Shown here: positions 27,982 through 36,300 of the stretch, one piece after another
Numbering within the stretch: position 1 is the stretch's first letter
Layout: each line of letters begins with the position of its first letter
Source of the DNA: JAGTVG01 sp963820995
Lineage (GTDB): Bacteria; Bacteroidota; Bacteroidia; Cytophagales; Cyclobacteriaceae
Assembly (NCBI GenBank): GCA_963820995.1
Contig: CAWGCL010000006.1
Span: 124,001-188,000 of the forward strand
DNA: 64,000 nt
Direction: 5' to 3'
Notes under the pieces: generated by a model
Told to the model about the DNA's origin: nothing
The model's input: the letters and a program-made list of their open reading frames with translations, nothing else
The model's database searches: none
Program-made: the position numbers and the translations under genes

Positions 27982-28319
27982 CGATGCTTTTGAGTTAATG
28001 TTACCTTTAAAGTAAATATTAAATATAAGTATTATTGAGTGAATTACAATTCCATTCCAGAATAATTACGTGAAAAATGAAGATTTCAGCAAGTAAATAG
28101 TTCATTATGAACTAAATATACCTCCCTTCATCATAGCTGTTTAGGATAATATTTCTGCCCTTTTATCTGAGGAATACTTAATTTGTAAAACTTTATTATA
28201 GTTTAATAGCGCATAAGGTTGTTATTTATAATTTAGAAAAACCTATTATATATTTGAAAGCAATACTATTATTGTGTAGAATTTACCGGTATTTTTTTAT
28301 TCTCAGTCCTAATACAATT
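27982..28319. other. Divergent intergenic region
   Basis: About 340 bp between the divergent PAS gene and the propeller gene. No coding sequence is supported. A frame starting TTG at 28254 is only an upstream extension of the propeller gene. The stretch should carry promoters for both directions; one candidate is listed separately. Confidence 0.4.
28249..28256 (+). promoter_or_regulatory. Candidate Bacteroidota -7 promoter box
   Basis: TATATTTG matches the Bacteroidota -7 consensus TAnnTTTG exactly and lies 63 bp before the propeller start at 28320. The nearest TTG that could serve as the -33 element (28219-28221) is about 27 bp upstream, longer than the usual spacing, so the call is weak. 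Confidence 0.35.
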
Positions 28320-29552
28320 ATGAATATTCATATATATATACCCTTCCTTATATTATTCGTTCTTACTGCCTGCAGCGATCCTGTATCTATATCGCAATGG
28401 CGGGGGCCCAATAGAGATGGGATTTATCCCGAATCACAACTTCTTACTTCCTGGCCTGAAAATGGCCCAGAAATGAAATGGTCATATGAGGGACTTGGAG
28501 CTGGTCATGGAAATGTAGGAATTGGGAATAACAAATTATTTATATGTGGCATGCCGGATACAACCGGGGTATTGTTTGCTTTTAGCCTTGATGGGGACCT
28601 GCTATGGAAAAAGGAATATGGTGAAGAATGGCATACGAATTATCAAGGTTCCAGGACAACACCAACTGTTATTGATGAACTGGTATATTTTGAAAGCGGT
28701 CAGGGTGTTGTATTTTGTTATAATGGCAAGTCTGGCGAACTGATTTGGAGCCTGGATATTCTTAAAAAATTCTCAGCGGAGAACATACAATGGGGCATGG
28801 CAGAATCTTTATTGGTTGATGGAGATCTTGTATTTTGCACACCCGGAGGAGTGAAGAACAATATAGTTGCACTCAACAGGTTTGATGGAACTACAGTCTG
28901 GACAAGTGAAGGATCCGGACAACCGTCCGCCTACTGCTCCCCAATCCTGGTTAATCATAATAACACAAAATTAATAGTTACCATGATGGCTGAATCCATT
29001 ATTGGAGTTGATGCCAATACAGGGGACGCTTATTGGAGCATCGAGCACAAACAAAGCAATAAGATCCATGCCAATACGCCAGTATACTATAATGGAAAAA
29101 TCGTTTGTTCAAGTTCTTCTGATAAATCAGACCTTGATGGGACCGTACAGATTATATTATCGGAAGATGGCAAAGATGCGGAAGTGAAATGGCGCAACCA
29201 AAAGGCCACAAATCTCATGAGCGGTTTTATATTGAAGGATGGTTTTATTTATGGTTCACCCTATAATAAATCAACCTGGTATTGTTTAAATTGGGAAACA
29301 GGTAAGACCGAATATATATCTGATTCTTTTGATAGTGGCGTAATCATTTATGCTGATGATCATTTTTATTGCTATAGCCACAAGGGTGAAATAGCACTTG
29401 TGGACGCCAATCCTGAAACCTTTAAGGTTATTTCAACTTTTAAAGTCCCATTAGGTACCAAGGAACATTGGGCTCATCCCGTTATTAATAACGGAAGATT
29501 GTACATCCGGCATGGAAATGCGTTAATGGTTTATGATATTTCAGAAAAATAA
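28320..29552 (+). CDS. PQQ-like beta-propeller lipoprotein
   Basis: 410 residues from the ATG at 28320, chosen because it starts a clean lipoprotein signal (IYIPFLILFVLTAC, lipobox LTAC); an upstream TTG at 28254 would bury it. Blades of the PQQ-like type run throughout: SQWRGPNRDGIYPES, YNGKSGELIWSLDI, LNRFDGTTVWTSE, VDANTGDAYWSIE. No haem motif or signal for catalysis is visible, so it may be a binding protein or a non-haem quinoprotein. It is a distant paralogue of the protein at 10112, but stands alone rather than with an isomerase. A hairpin follows the stop. Confidence 0.8.
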   Translation: MNIHIYIPFLILFVLTACSDPVSISQWRGPNRDGIYPESQLLTSWPENGPEMKWSYEGLGAGHGNVGIGNNKLFICGMPDTTGVLFAFSLDGDLLWKKEYGEEWHTNYQGSRTTPTVIDELVYFESGQGVVFCYNGKSGELIWSLDILKKFSAENIQWGMAESLLVDGDLVFCTPGGVKNNIVALNRFDGTTVWTSEGSGQPSAYCSPILVNHNNTKLIVTMMAESIIGVDANTGDAYWSIEHKQSNKIHANTPVYYNGKIVCSSSSDKSDLDGTVQIILSEDGKDAEVKWRNQKATNLMSGFILKDGFIYGSPYNKSTWYCLNWETGKTEYISDSFDSGVIIYADDHFYCYSHKGEIALVDANPETFKVISTFKVPLGTKEHWAHPVINNGRLYIRHGNALMVYDISEK

Positions 29553-29580
29553 AAGAGGCTGCTTTTGAGCTTGCCTCTTT
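29552..29580. terminator. Hairpin terminator between convergent genes
   Basis: AAAGAGGC pairs perfectly with GCCTCTTT over a 13-base loop. It overlaps the stop codon of the propeller gene and lies about 95 bp past the end of the minus-strand gene at 29675, so it may end transcription from both sides. Confidence 0.6.
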
Positions 29581-29674
29581 CGTCCAGGTGTTTTTAGTGA
29601 AACTTGAAGTCTTTGGTAATAATTAATTCATCAGAATTATATTACAAGAAAATAGCTCTTAATCTTAATTACTT

Positions 29675-29938
29675 TTACGTATTAAGGACAACTACTTCCG
29701 GGGCATTGACCACTCCTGCGGCTTTCATTTTTTCGGCCAGTTCAGGGTCATGCAACATTTGATCGACCTTAACAGGATCCCCCTCCCAGATCATATACGC
29801 TTTATTTGGATTATCTGAGGCATTTCCTACTGCCAATTCATTTAGACTTAAACTTTCTCTTCTTGCTGCATCTGCATAATAATGAGATTTCCATACTTCA
29901 AAATCCTTAACATCGTGACTTAATATGATTACTGCCAT
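29675..29938 (-). CDS. Small dimeric alpha-beta barrel-like protein
   Basis: 87 residues, cytoplasmic. The pattern VIILSHDVKDFEVWKSHYYAD followed by KAYMIWEGDPVKVDQML and VVNAPEVVVLNT resembles small ferredoxin-like (antibiotic biosynthesis monooxygenase or DUF3764-type) proteins that form dimers. No catalytic residues can be assigned. It is alone on its strand. The fold assignment is tentative, but the even, well-behaved coding pattern supports a real gene. Confidence 0.65.
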   Translation of the reverse strand: MAVIILSHDVKDFEVWKSHYYADAARRESLSLNELAVGNASDNPNKAYMIWEGDPVKVDQMLHDPELAEKMKAAGVVNAPEVVVLNT

Positions 29939-30488
29939 AGTTGTAAATATTTGGTTTTAGAATTGTTATAAACTTACAAGTTACTCTTTTATAGCAAGAA
30001 ACTGTCAGATTTATTCGATAATATTTGTGGTCGACATCTTAGGGGGCAATCTTTGACCAGGCATTTGCTGAGCTTATTTATAGTTAATCTATTCGGCATA
30101 TTCTTATATAATAATTACAATTATATTCGAACAACAAACAGGCCGAAGTATATTGCTTTACTAAAGTTAAAATACAGTCAAATGTATTAATTCAGATATT
30201 TATCAAAATTTTATAATCCGATAAATTTGATTTCTATATGGATTTATTTAGTTTGAGAGGTTTTGTTAAATACATTTCATCAGAAACAGCTGATTTTAAA
30301 TAGCATAAATGGCTTTTAATATCGAATTGGTTGCATATTGAAGCAAATTGTCTTCATTATTAAATAATATATTGTAACTACCTCTAATAAGAAAACGCTG
30401 AATCATTCTGGGGATAAATTAAAGATGGCGAAAATAATCTGAAAATTATAAACTATTGATTATATCATTCACCTAAAACTATAACATT
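29939..30488. other. Intergenic region, no gene seen
   Basis: About 550 bp separating divergent small genes. Both strands are broken by frequent stops and no family fragment was recognised. It presumably contains promoters for the genes at 29938 and 30489. Confidence 0.4.
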
Positions 30489-30908
30489 ATGAACACACAA
30501 AAAATCTTAATTGCAGCTGCTGCAGGTGCTGCTACTTTATTTGCCTGCGGATATATTATTTATGTCTTATTATTCGGAAATACACCAATAGGATTAGAGG
30601 AAACCGCCTCTGGAGTGATGCTTGGTTCATCCGACACAAAATTCTCTGGTATTATCGCCATGGAGTTATTATACGGGCTCCTACTTGCAGCGACGCTGAA
30701 TTGGAAGGGGACAAATGGATTTGGTTCAGGTCTTATCCCTGGTGCTCTAATAGGATCACTCATCGGTTTTACTTTTGGTTTGGATCTACTAAGCACCACC
30801 AACATGGTTAATTTCAATTATGTGATTTTCTCTGGTGTCACTTATGCCGTAAGATATAGTTTAGCAGGGGGTGTTATTGCCCTGGTCTATGGCAACAACA
30901 ATCCATAA
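30489..30908 (+). CDS. Small integral membrane protein (DUF1761-like)
   Basis: 139 residues with four hydrophobic helices: ILIAAAAGAATLFACGYIIYV, the FSGIIAMELLYGLLLAATL segment, a Gly-rich GLIPGALIGSLIGFTFGL and the last YSLAGGVIALVYG. Size and helix pattern resemble DUF1761-type and related four-helix membrane proteins, whose function is unknown. It stands alone with its own terminator at 30945. Confidence 0.65.
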   Translation: MNTQKILIAAAAGAATLFACGYIIYVLLFGNTPIGLEETASGVMLGSSDTKFSGIIAMELLYGLLLAATLNWKGTNGFGSGLIPGALIGSLIGFTFGLDLLSTTNMVNFNYVIFSGVTYAVRYSLAGGVIALVYGNNNP

Positions 30909-30944
30909 TATAATAGAGATCTCATAAAATATATCTTAATTAAA

Positions 30945-30974
30945 AAAACCTGATTTAAGAACTTTTCAGGTTTT
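30945..30974 (+). terminator. Rho-independent terminator
   Basis: AAAACCTGA pairs with TCAGGTTTT across a 12-base loop, followed by an AT-rich tail. It lies 37 bp after the stop of the small membrane protein gene. Confidence 0.7.
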
Positions 30975-31180
30975 ATATTTCTAATTCCAAGCTCATTGCT
31001 AATTAGAAAAATCAAATCTCATTATTTAATATTCTATGGAATCATTTCTTATAAGAACCATCTGCCGTTCTTACCAAATTCATCCCGATCTTAAATCAAA
31101 ATAAGGTAATATTAAAAATCTGGGAATTTATGATATTATAATATGCGATTTTTAGACAGAAACTTCTAATCTATTGAAAA

Positions 31181-32680
31181 ATGACAAATAATCCTGTTAA
31201 ACGAATTATACCAATTGACCTGGATCCAGAAGAATTCAAAAAGATTGGTCATAAGCTTGTTGATAGAATCGCAGAACTGATCCATGATATCAAAGACATG
31301 CCCGTTACGCCAGCTGAAAGAGAAAACTCGGTGAAAGAGTATTTGAATGCCAACAAATCTTTGCCTGAAGAAGGGATGGATCCTGGTAAACTGGTAAATG
31401 AAACAACAGACCTGCTTATCAAGCATTCTTTATATAATGGTCATCCGCGGTTTTGGGGTTATATTACTTCTTCCCCGGCACCATTGGGTATTCTAGGCGA
31501 TTTTTTGTCCTCAGCTGTAAATTCAAATGTTGGAGCCTGGGCATTATCACCGATGGCGAGTGAGATTGAAGCTCAGACAATTCGCTGGATAGGATCCTTA
31601 ATTGGGTATCCTGCAGGTGGCGGGCTTATTGTTAGCGGAGGAAATGTCGCCAATTATATAGGATTTATTGCTGCAGTCAGGGCAAAAGCTGGATTAGGTG
31701 TCAGGGATAAGGGAATTTCGCAAACTGGTAAATCATTGAAGTTATACTGCTCGCAAGAAACCCATACATGGATCCAAAAGGCTGCCGATCTGTTTGGCCT
31801 GGGGACTGAAAGTATTAGATGGATCAAAACAGATAAAAACCAGAGACTGGATGTTAAATCCTTAAAAATCGCTATTAATGAGGATATCAGATCAGAGAAT
31901 TTCCCTTTTATGGTAGTTGGAACAGCGGGTTCAGTCAGTACCGGAGTAATAGATCCCCTTGCTGAGATTGCCCTTATATGTAAAAAATATGATCTGTGGT
32001 TTCATATTGATGGAGCATATGGCGGTTTTGCTGCAGCAGTTCCTGAACTTGAAAATGATTTCCAGGGACTCGATCAGGCAGATTCCATTGCTATAGATCC
32101 CCATAAATGGCTGTATGCCCCTCTGGAAGCCGGATGTACACTTGTTAAAGACCCAAGGCATCTTTCCGATGCATTTTCATATCATCCCCCCTATTATAAT
32201 TTCGAGCAATCTGTTGTAAATTATGTAGATTACGGAATTCAGAATTCAAGAGGATTTAAAGCCCTGAAAGTGTGGCTAATATTACAACAAATGGGCCGTA
32301 ACGGATATCGACAACTCATCAGGGAAGATATTTTACTGGCAAAATATGCATATGATCTTTTTAACGGATCGGACTTCATAGAAACATTTACAAATCATCT
32401 AAGTATTACTACTTTCCGATATGTACCCGAAAGACTTTTAGCTAAGAAAACAGATCCGGAAACCAAAAATTACCTGAATGAATTGAATCAGAAAATTTTA
32501 AATGAAGTTGAAAATAGTGGAAAATTCTATGTATCAAATGCCCTGATAAATGAAAATTTCCTCATGAGGATGTGCATTGTTAACTTCAGAACAAAAACTG
32601 AGGATATACATGATTTTGAAAGATTTATCCTCAAAACGGGCCACAAAATCAACCTGAAATTAAAGTCAAAAAATAGCTAG
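31181..32680 (+). CDS. PLP-dependent group II decarboxylase
   Basis: 499 residues, normal for the family. Landmarks: NGHPRFWGYITSSPAP near the start of the catalytic domain, GGNVANYIGFIAAVRAKAG, the cofactor-site Asp in WFHIDGAYGGFAA, and the PLP-binding Lys309 in IDPHKWLYAP. This is the group II family that includes aromatic-L-amino-acid, histidine and glutamate decarboxylases; the enzyme makes an amine and CO2 from an amino acid. The exact substrate cannot be fixed by eye, though the overall pattern is nearer to aromatic-amino-acid decarboxylases than to GadB. No transporter or partner enzyme is adjacent. Confidence 0.88.
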   Translation: MTNNPVKRIIPIDLDPEEFKKIGHKLVDRIAELIHDIKDMPVTPAERENSVKEYLNANKSLPEEGMDPGKLVNETTDLLIKHSLYNGHPRFWGYITSSPAPLGILGDFLSSAVNSNVGAWALSPMASEIEAQTIRWIGSLIGYPAGGGLIVSGGNVANYIGFIAAVRAKAGLGVRDKGISQTGKSLKLYCSQETHTWIQKAADLFGLGTESIRWIKTDKNQRLDVKSLKIAINEDIRSENFPFMVVGTAGSVSTGVIDPLAEIALICKKYDLWFHIDGAYGGFAAAVPELENDFQGLDQADSIAIDPHKWLYAPLEAGCTLVKDPRHLSDAFSYHPPYYNFEQSVVNYVDYGIQNSRGFKALKVWLILQQMGRNGYRQLIREDILLAKYAYDLFNGSDFIETFTNHLSITTFRYVPERLLAKKTDPETKNYLNELNQKILNEVENSGKFYVSNALINENFLMRMCIVNFRTKTEDIHDFERFILKTGHKINLKLKSKNS

Positions 32681-32811
32681 CGAGCCCATAAAAATCATGT
32701 AAGTTTTATTCTATTTTTACATTAACATTAAGCTCACAACTTATTCATAATCAATAATTTATTAAAAATAATTTGCGATTCTATATTTTTTTTTATTAAC
32801 TTAGGAACACT

Positions 32812-33000
32812 ATGTTTGACCACATCAATCAGCATCAGGAAAAGCTATTCAACTTATCAAAAGTTATTTTGATTGTTGTAGCGCTACTTATGTCCTTTAC
32901 TGTGATCTATTTCATGTTTTTTTACAAAAACAATGAGATATCTAAAGGTTCAGTTTCAAAAGCTCAAGTCGAAACCGTCGACTTGGTTTATGAACCCTAG
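32812..33000 (+). CDS. Small single-pass membrane protein
   Basis: 62 residues with one clear TM helix (VILIVVALLMSFTVIYFMFFY), a short hydrophilic N-terminus and a C-terminal tail of about 24 residues. It lies between the decarboxylase and the giant sensor kinase, both on the plus strand but separated by 130 and 344 bp, so it is probably its own unit. No family is recognised. The good ATG and hydrophobic pattern support a real gene, but short frames of this kind can be chance. Confidence 0.45.
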   Translation: MFDHINQHQEKLFNLSKVILIVVALLMSFTVIYFMFFYKNNEISKGSVSKAQVETVDLVYEP

Positions 33001-33344
33001 CTTATCCACAAGAAATATGATCATAAAAAATCCATCAATGTATTTGATACAGGATAAGAGCATTCTCTCCATAAAGAAGTAAAACACTTCTTAATCCTAT
33101 TTCTGGTAAAAAAAATATAAAGATATCTGGGCAGTAAATGTGAATTGATTATATTGCAAGATTGTATTGTAGTATTTTGAGTTTCTATAGATAGTAGTGC
33201 CAGATATTGAATGGGTCTTTTAGGGTGTATTTCTTACAATTTTCTGAAAAATTATAGCTAACCTGGAAGTATATTTCTTGTACGATACCTGTGGATCAAA
33301 CTCACAAATAACTCTAGAAATTGAACTTATTAAATGATAATTAT
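33001..33344. other. Leader region of the sensor-kinase operon
   Basis: About 340 bp with no supported gene. It should hold the promoter of the signalling operon that begins at 33345; no TAnnTTTG box in a convincing position was found. Confidence 0.35.
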
Positions 33345-36300
33345 ATGACACCCCCATTTCAGGTAGATCGAGTTAAATACGTCCTTACATTAATCCTGCT
33401 TTTCACACCCATATTTCTAATAGGTCAAACAATAAATGAAACAGGGCGGCCCTTTATCACGAATTATGCACCAAAATTATACGATGCGAATCCTCAAAAC
33501 TGGTGTATTGAACAAGACCACAGGGGTGTGATGTATTTTGGCAATTCTGATGGCATTCTGGAATATGATGGGGTAAACTGGCGTCTTATAAAAACTCCAA
33601 CGAATAATGTGGTCAGGTCCCTTCATTGCGATGAAAACGGACGTATCTGGGTGGGAGGATCAGGTGAAGTAGGGTATCTTGAGCCGGATTCAATAGGAAG
33701 AATGTACTTTCATTCCCTCACTTCCTTTGTTCCTGAACACCGTCAAAATTTTACCGATGTATGGTTTACCAAACTAATTCCTGACGAAGGGGTATTTTTC
33801 GGTGGATTTCGTAATTCGTTCAGATGGGATGGCGAACAAATGCATGTCGCAGACCTCGATTCAACAAAAGTTTGGGCCATGTTATATCTAAATCATAAGA
33901 AATACTTATATCGTACCGACACGGGTCTTTATGTATCAAAAGGGACTGATATGAAATTCCTGAAAGGAACTGAAATATTCGGAGGATTTAATTTAGGTTA
34001 TCTGGAGTCCTTTAATGACGAGGAAATCATGTTGGTAAGCCGGAATGGTGATTTTTATACACATGATGGAGAAAGCCTGAAGACCCTGCCCATGGAATCG
34101 GCAGAGGAAATAAAAAAATACCCTCCAATCAGAAGGATTCTTAAATTACCAGGTGACAGAATAGCTATTGGATCCATTAGAGGTGGAGTAATGATAGTAG
34201 ATAAAAATGGACGTTTGTTACACCACTACAACCGTTTGAACGGCCTCCAGGACAATGTGGTTTATGATATGTTTGTCGACAACAACAATGCATTATGGCT
34301 GGCATTGGATAACGGAATTGCAAGAATCGATATTACTTCCCCCCTTACCTATTTCAACGCGGACCTTGGCCTCACGAGCAACGTAATGTCGTTTAAAAGG
34401 CATAATGGCACCCTATATGTCGGAACTACGGAAGGTGCCTCCTATCTTGATTCAAAAACACACAGGTTTCTCCCTGTTTCGAATATGGGCTTTCAATGTT
34501 TTGATATGATTAAGGTCGATGATCAGTTATATACGGCAAGTCAAAACGGGTTTCAACGAATTGAAGGTTCCAGAGCTATCAATCCTATCGAGGGCAATGG
34601 AGCAAACTTCAATGCGCTGGCCTTGTACCAATATAAGAAACATCCGGAATATATCTTTGTGGGTATTGGTAGAGGTGCTGGTATCTTAAAAAGGAAGACT
34701 GAGAAAACCTGGGAAAATTTAGGAAGAATAATAGGATTTAATGATGCAATATGGTCAATTTCAGAAGACAAAGCAGGAAGAATATATCTCGGTACGGAGA
34801 CAGATGGCATTTTACGATTGACATTCAATAACTGGCCAGACAAGGAGGATGTTACGATTGAACGATTCAATATTGACCATGGACTTCCAAAAGGGCAGAC
34901 ATTTATACATAAAATAGATGGAGAAATGTATTTTACACCTGTTAAGGGATTGTATACATTTGATGAAGATACCAAGAGATTCATACCTGACTCTACTTTT
35001 GGTACCGAAGCGATGATCACTGGAACTGTTCTTACCTCAAACAGCTCGGGTGAAGTTTATCTTTCTTTTTATAAAGGAGCTGCAATAGCTAAAAGAAAGC
35101 AGAACAATACGTATTCTATTAATGAGACTCCATTTAATCCCTTTGCCAATTCCACCGTTGTAAATATCCTTGCAGAAGATAATGGAATAATCTGGTTTGC
35201 CACAACTATGGGTCTTATCAGATACGACAGCAATATTGAAGTAGATTATGAACAGGATTTCAATACACTTATACGGGAAGTAACTATCAATGAAGATTCG
35301 ATATTGTATTTTGGAACTCCTTATGAGAACACGGAGTATATTCTTTCATATAAGGATAATAATGTTACCTTCGGCTATACCTCCCCTTTCTATGTACAGG
35401 AAGATCTGACACAATATCAAACCTGGCTTGAGGGATATGATCGTAATTGGTCGGGTTGGACTAAAAGAATTGAAAAGGAATACACAAACCTGAAAGAAGG
35501 GAATTACACTTTTCACGTTCAGGCAAAAAACATATTTGATAAGCAAAGCGAAAAAGCAAGTTTCAGTTTTTCTGTTAAACCACCCTGGCATAGAACAATC
35601 GTAGCATATATTCTCTATGTACTTGCGGGTGGGATTCTTATCTATATGATCGTTCGATACAGGACAAGGCAACTAAAAGCACACCAAAAGGTGCTGGAGG
35701 AAACTGTCGAAGAACGTACAAAGGAACTAAGTCAGCGTGTAGAGGAACTGGCTGTAATTAATAGTGTTCAGGAAGGGCTTGTAAGTGAATTACATATGGA
35801 TGCTATTTATGAAATGGTAGGCGATCGAATTCGCAACCTTTTTGATGCCCAGGTCGTGGCTATAGCTACCTTTGATCATGAAGCAGGTACAGAGACATTT
35901 AATTATCTCATAGAAAAAGGAGAAAGGTATTATCCGGAAGCAAGACCACTCGACAAACTGAGGAAACATCTGATTGAGTCAAGGCAGAAAGCCGTTTTTA
36001 ATGAAAATATAGAAAAGGCTTTCGAGAAATTCGGCATGAAGGTGGTCCCGGGCACTGATGATCCTAAATCAGCCGTATACGTGCCATTAACCATTGGGGA
36101 TAAGATAAACAGTTATGTTTCCCTTCAGAACATTGACCGTGAAAATGCCTTCAGCGATTCTGATATTACTTTATTGGAAACCCTTGCAAACAGCATGAGT
36201 GTGGCCCTTGAAAACGCCAGGCTTTTTGACGAAATTAATAGGCTCTTAAAAGAGACAGAACAGCGAAATGAAGAGTTAGGGGTAATTAATAGCGTCCAAC